DNA from: Curtobacterium sp. Leaf183
Lineage (GTDB): Bacteria > Actinomycetota > Actinomycetes > Actinomycetales > Microbacteriaceae
Assembly: GCF_001424385.1 (NCBI RefSeq)
Contig: NZ_LMPO01000008.1
Location: 358,861-391,217 of the forward strand
DNA: 32,357 nucleotides
Reading direction: 5' to 3'
Positions 19,836 through 26,677 of the stretch are shown piece after piece. The notes under the pieces are model-generated. The model saw only the letters and a list, made by a program, of their open reading frames with translations, made no database searches and was not told the DNA's origin. A program made the position numbers and the translations under genes. Within the stretch, counting starts at the first letter, position 1, and each line of letters starts with the position of its first letter.

Positions 19836-20717
19836 TCAGTCCGCCCCGGCGATGAACGCGCGCAGGACCGGGCGGTCGTCGTCCTCGCGGGTCGCCCAGC
19901 ACAGCTCGCTCTCGTGCGTGCCGGTCAACGGCAGCAGCACCACGGTGTCCGGAGCCGCGAGCGTCGCACTCGCCGGCGCCACCGTGACCCCGAGACCCAC
20001 CCCGACCAGGTGCAGGACGGTCGCCCAGGTCGTCGCCTCCTGCACGACCACGGGTCGCCGTCCGCCGGACAGCACCGGTGCGAGGTTCCGCTCGGTCGCC
20101 AGCGCCCCGGCCTCGGCGGGGAAGAACACGAACGGGTCGTCGACGAGCTCGCTGCCGGCGATCGACGGTCGGTCGGCGAAGCGGTGACCCCGTGGGACCG
20201 CCGCGACGAACCGCTCACTGCGGAACGGCGTGAGCCGCACACCGTCCGTCGGGTCGGGGTCGCGCACGACCGCCAGGTCGAGCTCCCCGCGGACGACCCG
20301 GGCGAGCAGCCGCGACGTGTAGCCCTCGGTGAGCTCGACGCGGACGAGCGGGTGGCGCTCCCGGAAGCGCTGCACGCGCTCGATCGGGCCGAGCGGCAGC
20401 GCGGAGACGACGAACCCGACGTCGAGCCGCCCGACCTCGCCGCGACCGACCCGTACCGCCTCGTCGAGGTCACGCTCGGCCTGGGCCAGCAGCGAGCGCG
20501 CCCGCCCCTGCAGCACCCGGCCGGCGGGCGTCAGGGCGACACTGCGGGACGTCCGGACGAACAGGTCGACCCCGAGGGCCCGCTCCGTGCGTCGGATCTG
20601 CTGCGAGAGCGCGGGCTGCGCCGTGTGCAGTCGCTCGGCCGCGCGCCCGAAGTGCAGCGCGTCGGCGACGGCCAGGAACGCGCGGAGCTGCCGGAGGTCC
20701 ACGTCGGGATGATCCAT
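19836..20717 (-). CDS. LysR family transcriptional regulator
   Basis: A 293-aa regulator. The N-terminal winged helix (LRQLRAFLAVADALHFGRAA, then LHTAQPALSQQIRRTERAL, then GVDLFVRTSR) is a textbook LysR HTH at about residues 7-62. The C-terminal two-thirds is the inducer-binding fold. ATG at 20717 is 6 bases from a -10 element TACGCT; a longer frame to 20774 would run through the promoter. It is divergent from the GNAT gene with 68 bases between, and LysR proteins often control the divergent neighbour, so that gene is the first candidate target. The effector is unknown. Confidence 0.92.
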   Translation of the reverse strand: MDHPDVDLRQLRAFLAVADALHFGRAAERLHTAQPALSQQIRRTERALGVDLFVRTSRSVALTPAGRVLQGRARSLLAQAERDLDEAVRVGRGEVGRLDVGFVVSALPLGPIERVQRFRERHPLVRVELTEGYTSRLLARVVRGELDLAVVRDPDPTDGVRLTPFRSERFVAAVPRGHRFADRPSIAGSELVDDPFVFFPAEAGALATERNLAPVLSGGRRPVVVQEATTWATVLHLVGVGLGVTVAPASATLAAPDTVVLLPLTGTHESELCWATREDDDRPVLRAFIAGAD

Positions 20718-20723
20718 GCACGC

Positions 20724-20729
20724 AGCGTA
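20724..20729 (-). promoter_or_regulatory. -10 element TACGCT of LysR gene
   Basis: On the minus strand TACGCT ends 6 bases before ATG at 20717, with no ribosome site; leaderless transcript likely. Confidence 0.5.
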
Positions 20730-20785
20730 TCGATGAGCGTGAACGAGTATTGGACGTGACTCCCCCGCCACCACAGGATGGAGGC

Positions 20786-21268
20786 ATGCCCGACACCGCC
20801 TCCGTCACCATCGCCGACCTCGCCTCCCCCGCCGACGCCGAGGCGTTCCGCACGCTCAACGAGACGTGGATCTCCCGCTTCTTCACGCTCGAGGACGAGG
20901 ACCGCAAGCTCCTCGGCGACCCGGTCGGGCAGATCGTGGACCGGGGCGGGGCGGTGTTCGTCGCGCGCCTCGGTGACGCCGTCGTCGGCTGTGTCGGCAT
21001 CGCACCCGAGGGTGACGGGGTCTTCGAGCTGGTGAAGATGGCCGTCGCGCCGGACCACCAGGGGCACGGCACCGGACGACGTCTGATCCGCGCCGCCGTC
21101 GACCGCGCACGGGAACTCGGTGCGCACCGGGTCACGCTGGAGACGAACGCCACGTTGGCCAGCGCCGTGCACCTGTACGAGACGTCGGGCTTCCGGCACC
21201 TCGGCCCCGAGGAACGGCACCCCAGCCCCTACGTGCGGGCCGACGTCGCGATGGTGCTCGACCTCTGA
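20786..21268 (+). CDS. GNAT family N-acetyltransferase
   Basis: A 160-aa acetyl-CoA-dependent transferase. The GNAT core is clear: beta strands VFVARLGDAVVGCVGIA, then VFELVKMAVAPDHQGHGTG, with the acetyl-CoA pyrophosphate loop QGHGTG at 92-97, and the C-terminal LETNATLASAVHLYETSGF. The acceptor is not predictable. ATG at 20786 has AGGA seven bases upstream; TTG at 20750 and GTG at 20756 are in frame but lie in the promoter of the divergent pair. Confidence 0.9.
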   Translation: MPDTASVTIADLASPADAEAFRTLNETWISRFFTLEDEDRKLLGDPVGQIVDRGGAVFVARLGDAVVGCVGIAPEGDGVFELVKMAVAPDHQGHGTGRRLIRAAVDRARELGAHRVTLETNATLASAVHLYETSGFRHLGPEERHPSPYVRADVAMVLDL

Positions 21269-21283
21269 CCGACGGTTCCCCGC

Positions 21284-21289
21284 TACGAT
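21284..21289 (+). promoter_or_regulatory. -10 element TACGAT of 67-aa gene
   Basis: TACGAT ends 6 bases before ATG at 21296; no ribosome site, so probably leaderless. Confidence 0.55.
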
Positions 21290-21295
21290 CGCGGC

Positions 21296-21499
21296 ATGGC
21301 GACGCACGAGGTCCAGGCCGTCCGCGAACAGGGCATGTGGCAGGTGTTCATCGACGGGTTCCTGGTGACCGAGGTCCCGCGGTGGTCGTCCGTCGCCTTC
21401 GTCGCCCGCGAATGGGTCGCGATGACCGAGGAACTGCCGTCCAGCGAGGTTCACGTGCACGTCCGCGTGGTCGGCAGGAACCACTACATCGACGGCTGA
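21296..21499 (+). CDS. Small hypothetical protein (67 aa)
   Basis: A 67-aa soluble protein (THEVQAVREQGMWQVFIDGF, later SSEVHVHVRVVGRNHYIDG). The alternating hydrophobic pattern suggests a small beta-rich fold with one helix (VAFVAREWVAMTEEL). No family recognised. A -10 element TACGAT placed exactly for a leaderless start supports its being a gene. It stands between the GNAT gene and the convergent aminotransferase, ending 4 bases before the latter's stop. Confidence 0.6.
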   Translation: MATHEVQAVREQGMWQVFIDGFLVTEVPRWSSVAFVAREWVAMTEELPSSEVHVHVRVVGRNHYIDG

Positions 21500-21503
21500 C
21501 CCG

Positions 21504-22691
21504 TCAGGCCGTGTGCCAGACGAGGGCCTCCTGCGCCCCCGACGGGTAGGCGGCGGCGATCCGCAGCACCGCCTCGCGCAGGGTGTCCGGCGAACACGCC
21601 AGGTTGATCCGCGCGAAGCCACGCCCCTCGGTGCCGAAGGGCATGCCCGAGTTCAGGGCGACGTACGCGTGCTCACGGAGCTGCACGGCCGGGTCGTCCC
21701 CCAGCCCGAGCCCGCGGAAGTCCAGCCACGCCAGGTACCCGGCCCGCGGCCTGGCGTAGACCACCCCGGGCAGGTGCTCGGCGAGCAGCTTCGCGAGCAG
21801 CCGGTCGTTCGCCACGATCCGGTCGATGACGTCGTCGAGCCACTCGACCGCCAGCGAGAACGCCGCCAGGTTGGCGTGCAGCCCGAGGATGCTCGTCCGA
21901 CAGGCGACCTCGTCCCACAGGGTGTCGAGGAGCTCGGCGGTGCGGGCATCACCGGCGACGATCACCGAGCACTTGACCCCGGCGAGGTTCCAGCCCTTGC
22001 TCGCCGACGTCACGCAGACGCTGCGCGCGCCGAGCGGCTCGGCGATCGCGGCGAACGGGGTGAACTGCACACCGGGGTGCGTCAGCGGCGCGTGGATCTC
22101 GTCCGAGACGACCAGCACGTCGTACCGCGCCGCGAGCACTGCCAGCGCCTCGAGGTCGGCGCGGTCGTGCACGAGCCCGATCGGGTTGTGCGGGTTGCAG
22201 AGCAGGAACACGCGCACCCCGTCGGCGAACACCCGCTCCAGGCCGGCGAGGTCGAGCCGGTAGACGCCCCACCGCTCGGTGAGGGGGACCTCCTCCACCT
22301 GACATCGGGCCTCGTCGATCAGCTCGAAGAACGGCGGGTACACCGGCGGCGTGATCGCGACCCGCCCGCCGTCCGGCAGCGCGAGTCGGAGCGTCTCGAC
22401 GATCCCCACGCTGACGTCGGTCGCCAGGTGCACGCGCGCCGGGTCGAGCTCCCAGCCCCACCGGTCGGCGGCGAACCGGGCGAACGCCGGCGCGAGTGGA
22501 CCCGGCCCGTCCAGGTACCCGAGGTCCGACTGCTGCACCCGCTCCACCAGCGCCTGTCGGATCTCGGGCGCCACCTCGTGGTCCATCTCGGCGACGAACA
22601 GGGGCAGCACGTCCGGCGCGTAGCGCGTCCACTTGATGCTGGTGCGGACCCCACGGAGCGTGCCGACCGGGTCCTGCTCGTCGCGCGCCAT
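21504..22691 (-). CDS. MalY/PatB-type PLP aminotransferase (probable C-S lyase)
   Basis: A 395-aa fold-type I PLP enzyme. MalY/PatB features are present: FVAEMDHEVAPEI near the N-terminus, FLLCNPHNPIGLVH (about 162-175), SDEIHAPLTHPG, and the PLP lysine Lys232 in TSASKGWNLAGVKCS. Members of this subgroup are often cystathionine beta-lyases that split C-S bonds, and MalY of E. coli also affects maltose regulation. Substrate here is inferred only from the subgroup. ATG at 22691 is chosen; the frame extends to 22778 but that part is low-complexity and overlaps the divergent promoter. Divergent from the PEP mutase-like gene. Confidence 0.9.
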   Translation of the reverse strand: MARDEQDPVGTLRGVRTSIKWTRYAPDVLPLFVAEMDHEVAPEIRQALVERVQQSDLGYLDGPGPLAPAFARFAADRWGWELDPARVHLATDVSVGIVETLRLALPDGGRVAITPPVYPPFFELIDEARCQVEEVPLTERWGVYRLDLAGLERVFADGVRVFLLCNPHNPIGLVHDRADLEALAVLAARYDVLVVSDEIHAPLTHPGVQFTPFAAIAEPLGARSVCVTSASKGWNLAGVKCSVIVAGDARTAELLDTLWDEVACRTSILGLHANLAAFSLAVEWLDDVIDRIVANDRLLAKLLAEHLPGVVYARPRAGYLAWLDFRGLGLGDDPAVQLREHAYVALNSGMPFGTEGRGFARINLACSPDTLREAVLRIAAAYPSGAQEALVWHTA

Positions 22692-22788
22692 GCGTCCCAG
22701 GATGCACCGGAATGGAGGCCCGGTGCGAGTCCGCACGTCATCTCGCGTCGTCTCCGGACCAGCTGGGGCGAGCGACACGACCCCGGCA

Positions 22789-22794
22789 TACTGT
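22789..22794 (+). promoter_or_regulatory. -10 element TACTGT of PEP mutase-like gene
   Basis: TACTGT ends 7 bases before ATG at 22802 with no ribosome site, so probably leaderless. Confidence 0.6.
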
Positions 22795-22801
22795 CGATGC
22801 C

Positions 22802-23578
22802 ATGAGCACCAGCACCGCCGACAAGGCGTCAGCCCTCAAGGACCTGCACGAAGCCCCCGAGATCCTGCGTGTCGTGAACGTCTGGGACGCGATCAGCGCC
22901 AAGACCGTCGCAGCCCTGCCCGAGACCCGCGCGATCGCCACCGCCGGACACTCCATCGCCGCGTCGTACGGGTACGAGGACGGCGGCATGTCCCTCGACC
23001 TGGCGCTGCAGGGCGCGCGGGTCGTGGCCGAGGCCGTCGACCTGCCCGTCACCGCCGACCTCGACGACGGGTACGAGGACCCGGCCGAGACCATCCGCCG
23101 CGCGATCGGCTTCGGCATCGTCGGCGCGAACGTCGAGGACCGCCTGCGGCCCTTCGACGAGGCCGTCGCCCGTGTCGCCGCCATCATGGAGGCAGCAGAA
23201 CAGGAAGGCGTCGCGTTCCAGCTCAACGCCCGCACGGACGCCATCGCGCGGGGCGGCGACCGTCCGCTCGACGAGAGCATCGCCGACGCGATCGCCCGCG
23301 GCAAGGCCTTCCTCGACGCGGGTGCCCCGCTCGTGTTCGTCCCGGGAGCGATCCAGCGCGACGTCGTGGAACGGCTCGTCGAGGGTCTCGGTCGCGGCAA
23401 GCTCAGCGTCATCGGTCTCCCCGGAGCCCTTCCCGCCGCCGAGTACCAGGAGCTCGGCGTCGCCCGCATCTCCTACGGCCCGCTCACGCAGCGCGTCGCG
23501 CTGCGTGCGCTGCGTGACCTGGCCACCGACCTCTACGGCGGTGGCGTCGTGCCGGAGGACACCCCGGCCCTGAACTGA
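22802..23578 (+). CDS. Isocitrate lyase/PEP mutase superfamily enzyme
   Basis: A 258-aa TIM-barrel protein. The superfamily start VVNVWDAISAKTV, substrate-loop region TAGHSIAASYGYEDG, the Mg-binding DLDDGYED (86-93) and NVEDR (110-114), and QLNARTDAIARGG are all visible. It lacks the KKCGH catalytic loop of true isocitrate and methylisocitrate lyases, so it belongs with the oxaloacetate-decarboxylase/PEP mutase-like group, whose reactions vary. The exact substrate is unknown. ATG at 22802 follows the -10 element directly. A strong terminator follows. Confidence 0.88.
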   Translation: MSTSTADKASALKDLHEAPEILRVVNVWDAISAKTVAALPETRAIATAGHSIAASYGYEDGGMSLDLALQGARVVAEAVDLPVTADLDDGYEDPAETIRRAIGFGIVGANVEDRLRPFDEAVARVAAIMEAAEQEGVAFQLNARTDAIARGGDRPLDESIADAIARGKAFLDAGAPLVFVPGAIQRDVVERLVEGLGRGKLSVIGLPGALPAAEYQELGVARISYGPLTQRVALRALRDLATDLYGGGVVPEDTPALN

Positions 23579-23589
23579 CGTCCGAGACG

Positions 23590-23629
23590 GACGGGAGGCC
23601 CGTGGCGACATCGCCACGGGCCTCCCGTC
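23590..23629 (+). terminator. Strong terminator, repeated hairpin family
   Basis: A perfect 19-bp stem (23590-23608 with 23611-23629) with a 2-base loop lies 11 bases after the PEP mutase-like stop. Basal sequence GACGGACGGGAGGC (23586-23599) and right flank GCCTCCCGTCTGCCGT (23620-23635) match the terminator at 6520-6564. Confidence 0.9.
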
Positions 23630-23650
23630 TGCCGTCCTCCGGACCTGTCC

Positions 23651-23679
23651 TGGACTCCGGCCCGGCTTTCATGTACTGT
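23651..23679 (+). promoter_or_regulatory. Candidate promoter for OB-fold-like gene
   Basis: TGGACT (23651-23656) and TACTGT (23674-23679) are 17 bases apart. The implied 5' leader to ATG 23916 is about 230 bases long. It contains a perfect 8-bp hairpin, GCACGTCG (23811-23818) with CGACGTGC (23824-23831). No gene was found in 23630-23915. Confidence 0.45.
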
Positions 23680-23915
23680 TCTTCCTTGGTGCATTGCAGC
23701 GAACCCATCTGACTCGCGCACACCGAACCGTCCCGGCCCGATTCACCCGAGTCGCATTCCCACGGGACCACCGCTCCGCCGCACGTCCACTCGTTGGGCC
23801 AGGCCGAGCAGCACGTCGATCTCCGACGTGCACACCACCGCAACAGCGACTGATGTGACTGAGACGTCCACCGGACCGCACCGCGGCAGGACAGCAGACC
23901 AGGAAGAACAGCACC

Positions 23916-24203
23916 ATGACCAGCAACGAACGCATCACCATCTCCGGGACCGCCACGTCGGCTCCCGTCATCACCCCCGACCGCATCGCGGAGTTCCCCG
24001 TCCGCGACGACCGCACCCAGCGCGAGTTCCTCGTGCGCGTGCCCGTCGACACGCTCGACGTCTTCGTCACCCCCGGCACCCGTGTCGCGGTGGACGGCGA
24101 GGCCGGCTGGACCGTCCCCGGGCGGCCCTGGCTCGGCGAGTCGAGCCGCACCCTGCTGCAGGCGGTCACCATCCGCCGCTCGGAGCTCGCGCTCGCAGCC
24201 TGA
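23916..24203 (+). CDS. OB-fold-like small protein (possible SSB-related)
   Basis: A 95-aa protein. The opening ERITISGTATSAPVITPDRI, then REFLVRVPVDTLDVFV and GTRVAVDGEAGWTVPG, follows the strand order of a single-stranded-DNA-binding-type OB fold, but it is shorter than SSB and lacks the acidic SSB tail. The assignment is from pattern recognition and is tentative. AGGAAG lies 9 bases ahead of the ATG. It has an unusually long putative leader and ends at a nested inverted repeat. Confidence 0.7.
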   Translation: MTSNERITISGTATSAPVITPDRIAEFPVRDDRTQREFLVRVPVDTLDVFVTPGTRVAVDGEAGWTVPGRPWLGESSRTLLQAVTIRRSELALAA

Positions 24204-24226
24204 CCCGGCGAGCCGTCCTCGCACTG

Positions 24227-24294
24227 CGAGACGCCGCTGCACACACGAGACGCCGCCCGGCTGGGCGGCGTCTCGTCGTTCGTGCGGCGTCTCG
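24227..24294. terminator. Nested inverted repeat, probable bidirectional terminator
   Basis: An inner perfect 14-bp stem (24245-24258 with 24263-24276, 4-base loop) is enclosed by a second 11-bp inverted pair (CGAGACGCCGC at 24227-24237 with 24284-24294). The core CGAGACGCCG therefore occurs four times, twice in each orientation, between two convergent genes. Confidence 0.75.
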
Positions 24295-24317
24295 TCGTGC
24301 GAGTGGCCCGCGCCTGG

Positions 24318-24647
24318 TCAGGGGCCGTCGGCGCCGGCGAACGGCGTGCGACCGTCGGCGTTGAGCGGGCGATCCGGTCCCGCCAGCGCAGCAGCGTCAC
24401 GGAGCCGCCGGATGAACTGCGGGTCCTCGATGTCGAGCTCGTCGTCGGGCGCCGGCGTCAGCACGAGTTCGCTCGCCGGTCCGACCAGCACCGTCGCTGT
24501 CTCGACCGATCCGTCCGAACCCACCGTCGGGACGTGGACCGTGTCCGTCTTCCCGTTCGCACCGAGCACAGCCGCATAGTCAGCGAGCGCTTCGGCGATG
24601 CGGTCACCCGTCATGATGACGCTGCCGTCGTAGTTGATGTACTTCAC
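24318..24647 (-). CDS. Hypothetical protein (109 aa)
   Basis: A 109-aa acidic soluble protein beginning MKYINYDGSVIMTGDRIAEA and ending in a Gly/Pro/Ala-rich tail. A central acidic stretch is PAPDDELDIEDPQFIRR. Family not recognised. The GTG start is supported by GGAGG six bases upstream. It is divergent from the HEPN/MNT module with 108 bases between, so it may be co-regulated with it, but nothing in its sequence shows a related function. Confidence 0.65.
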   Translation of the reverse strand: MKYINYDGSVIMTGDRIAEALADYAAVLGANGKTDTVHVPTVGSDGSVETATVLVGPASELVLTPAPDDELDIEDPQFIRRLRDAAALAGPDRPLNADGRTPFAGADGP

Positions 24648-24705
24648 GTTCCACCTCCGCCGTTGACGCTAGAGATCGTCGATGCGTGCACCCCCAGGGG
24701 CGGCG

Positions 24706-24734
24706 TTCCGTGGCTGAGGGCGCGCAGGTATAGT
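24706..24734 (+). promoter_or_regulatory. Promoter of the XRE-MNT/HEPN module
   Basis: A good -10, TATAGT (24729-24734), sits 17 bases from a weak -35, TTCCGT (24706-24711). The GTG start at 24756 has GGGAGG five bases ahead. The XRE domain of the first protein is the obvious candidate autoregulator. Confidence 0.5.
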
Positions 24735-24755
24735 CGAGGGCTATGGGAGGTGCCC

Positions 24756-25220
24756 GTGCTGCTCGACCGGTCGAATGAGCTCATCCGCGCTGCCCGCGAA
24801 GACGTCGGCATGTCCCAGACGGAACTCGCGCGCGCAGCCGGCATGCAACAACCGACGATCTCGGCCTACGAGAGCGGCCGCAAGCAGCCTCGCGCCGAGT
24901 CCTTGGCCCGCGTCCTGGCCGCTGCTCGGATGCGGCCGAGCATCCCGCTCGCGCTCCGTGCAGACGCCATCCGGGCCGCTGCTGACGACTTCCACCTGTC
25001 GAACGTCCGGGTGTTCGGGTCAGCCGTCCGCGGCGAGGACACCGAGCACAGTGACATCGATCTGCTGGTGACGGTCGGCGCCGACGCATCGTTGTTCGAC
25101 CTCGGCGGTTTCGCGGACGCCGTCGAACAGATGACGGGCTTCGCGGTGGACCTGCTGACGGACGACCAGGTACAGGACGACCACTTCGCCCATGTGCTCG
25201 AGCAGGCGGTGCCGCTGTGA
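24756..25220 (+). CDS. XRE-MNT fusion: HTH plus minimal nucleotidyltransferase, probable MntA-type antitoxin
   Basis: A 154-aa protein with two domains. Residues 8-60 are an XRE/Cro helix-turn-helix (GMSQTELARAAGMQQPTISA, then YESGRKQPRAES). Residues 75-150 are a minimal nucleotidyltransferase with the catalytic pattern GS-x10-DxD (Gly88-Ser89 to Asp100 and Asp102) and a third acidic residue at Asp122 (FAVDLLT). In known HEPN/MNT systems the MNT protein adds AMP to the HEPN toxin and silences it; here the same chain can also bind DNA. GTG at 24756 is chosen because of its ribosome site. The HEPN gene starts 9 bases after its stop. Confidence 0.85.
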   Translation: MLLDRSNELIRAAREDVGMSQTELARAAGMQQPTISAYESGRKQPRAESLARVLAAARMRPSIPLALRADAIRAAADDFHLSNVRVFGSAVRGEDTEHSDIDLLVTVGADASLFDLGGFADAVEQMTGFAVDLLTDDQVQDDHFAHVLEQAVPL

Positions 25221-25229
25221 GGCAGTGCC

Positions 25230-25613
25230 GTGGAGCGTGAGTCGTTCACCCCGAGGCCCCGTGTCGACCCGACGGCGAAGGACGGTGGTGTCGATCGTTG
25301 GCCGGCGCTCGAGTCTGGCCTGCTCGACCTGCTCTCGGAGTGCTCGCAGATCGTCGAACTCGGTCGCGATGCATTCGGACAGCCTCGCAGCCTGACGTAC
25401 CGTGCAGCCGAAGCGGTCGTCATCCACTTCGACGACCTGCTCGGGCGGCTCCCCGCAGACCGCATCGCTCGGCTGCCGTCCGACCTGTCGCTGGCGGCCG
25501 TCCGTCGGACCCGGAACATCCTGTCGCACGACTACCGCGCAGCCCGGAAGGACATCGTGTGGGACGTCATCGAGCAGCGGATCCCGCAGGTGATCGTCAC
25601 ACTGATCGGCTGA
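25230..25613 (+). CDS. HEPN domain protein, probable HepT-type ribonuclease toxin
   Basis: A 127-aa helical protein of the HepT/DUF86 type. The RX4HXY motif is complete: Arg95, His100 and Tyr102 in RNILSHDY. In characterised pairs Arg and His are the RNase site and Tyr is the residue modified by MntA, so this toxin should be catalytically competent and controllable. The first 20 residues are a polar extension. The GTG start follows the XRE-MNT stop by 9 bases. Its 3' end overlaps the convergent XRE gene by 17 bases. Confidence 0.85.
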   Translation: MERESFTPRPRVDPTAKDGGVDRWPALESGLLDLLSECSQIVELGRDAFGQPRSLTYRAAEAVVIHFDDLLGRLPADRIARLPSDLSLAAVRRTRNILSHDYRAARKDIVWDVIEQRIPQVIVTLIG

Positions 25614-25863
25614 CCGGCGTCTCCGCGCAGATCTCGGACCACACCGCGTCGAGCGAGAGTCCGAGCACCCCGGCGATGGCGGCGATCGTCGGGAAGGCCG
25701 GTGTGGCGACCCGCCCCGTCTCGATCTTGCGGAGGGTCTCCGGGGAGACGCCGGCCTGCAGCGCGATCGCGAGCATCGACCGCTTGCCTCGTGCGCGGCG
25801 GAGCAGTGCGCCGAGTCGCTGCCCGCGTTCGAGGTCGGTAGGGGTGAGTGGGAGACGGACCAT
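25597..25863 (-). CDS. Small XRE family transcriptional repressor
   Basis: An 88-aa protein made almost entirely of a helix-turn-helix domain (RLGALLRRARGKRSMLAIAL, then QAGVSPETLRKIETGRVATP, then LGLSLDAVW). The start is ATG 25863; the much longer open frame upstream is antisense to the M24 gene and is not used. A minus-strand -10 TATTGT (25874-25879) gives a leader of only a few bases. It is divergent from the M24 gene and the two share one palindrome, so it probably represses both itself and that gene. Confidence 0.85.
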   Translation of the reverse strand: MVRLPLTPTDLERGQRLGALLRRARGKRSMLAIALQAGVSPETLRKIETGRVATPAFPTIAAIAGVLGLSLDAVWSEICAETPVSRSV

Positions 25864-25865
25864 GG

Positions 25866-25897
25866 TGCCGACAACAATACCGGTACAGTTGTCGGCA
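25866..25897. promoter_or_regulatory. 32-bp palindromic operator between XRE and M24 genes
   Basis: Arms TGCCGACAAC (25866-25875) and GTTGTCGGCA (25888-25897) are perfect inverted repeats, and the centre TACCGGTA (25878-25885) is itself palindromic about the same axis. It covers the -10 elements of both genes (TATTGT 25874-25879 minus; TACAGT 25884-25889 plus) and reaches the A of the M24 start codon. Confidence 0.8.
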
Positions 25898-26667
25898 TGA
25901 TCGAGATCTTCGCCCCATCCGAACTCCCCCGTGCTCGTGCGGTCGGCGCCCTCGTGGGACACATCCTGCACACGGTGCAAGGACGCGTCCGGGTCGGGAC
26001 GAACCTGCTCGAGATCGACGCGTGGACGAAGGCGATGATCCTCGATGCCGGTGCCGAGTCCTGCTACGTCGACTACGCACCGTCCTTCGGCCGAGGGCCG
26101 TTCGCGCACTACATCTGCACCTCGGTCAACGACGCGGTGCTGCACGGGCTCCCTCGCGACCAGGTGCTGCGCGACGGCGACCTGCTGACGCTCGACCTGG
26201 CCGTCTCGCTCGACGGCGTCGTCGCGGACTCCGCGGTGAGCTTCGTCGTCGGCGCCGGTGCCGACCCGTCCGATCTGGCGATGATCGAGACGACCGAGCG
26301 CGCCCTCGCCGCCGGCATCGCCGCCGCGGTGCCCGGTGCGAAGATCGGCGATCTGTCCCACGCGATCGGGTCGGTGCTGCACGACGCCGGCTACCCGATC
26401 AACCTGCAGTTCGGCGGACACGGGGTCGGCTCCACGATGCACGGCGACCCGCACATCGCGAACGACGGCCGAGCCGGGCGCGGCTACACGCTCCGGCCGG
26501 GACTGCTGCTGGCACTGGAGCCCTGGGTCATGGCCGACACCGACGAGCTCGTCACCGACGACGACGGATGGACGCTCCGGAGCGCCACGGGGGCACGCAC
26601 CGCGCACAGCGAGCACACCATCGCGATCACCGAGGACGGCGCCGAGATCCTGACGCTCCGGGGCTGA
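25897..26667 (+). CDS. map: M24 family methionyl aminopeptidase-like protein
   Basis: A 256-aa pita-bread-fold peptidase. All five metal ligands of type I methionine aminopeptidase have counterparts: Asp in LTLDLAVSLDG, Asp in VVADSAVSF, His in GGHGVGST, Glu in LALEPW, Glu in TAHSEHTIAI. It should therefore remove N-terminal methionine from nascent proteins or act on a related substrate. It is divergent from and probably repressed by a dedicated XRE protein, which is unlike a housekeeping map gene, so I read it as a regulated paralogue. The -10 TACAGT ends 7 bases before ATG; leaderless. Confidence 0.88.
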   Translation: MIEIFAPSELPRARAVGALVGHILHTVQGRVRVGTNLLEIDAWTKAMILDAGAESCYVDYAPSFGRGPFAHYICTSVNDAVLHGLPRDQVLRDGDLLTLDLAVSLDGVVADSAVSFVVGAGADPSDLAMIETTERALAAGIAAAVPGAKIGDLSHAIGSVLHDAGYPINLQFGGHGVGSTMHGDPHIANDGRAGRGYTLRPGLLLALEPWVMADTDELVTDDDGWTLRSATGARTAHSEHTIAITEDGAEILTLRG

Positions 26668-26677
26668 CGCTGTGGGG

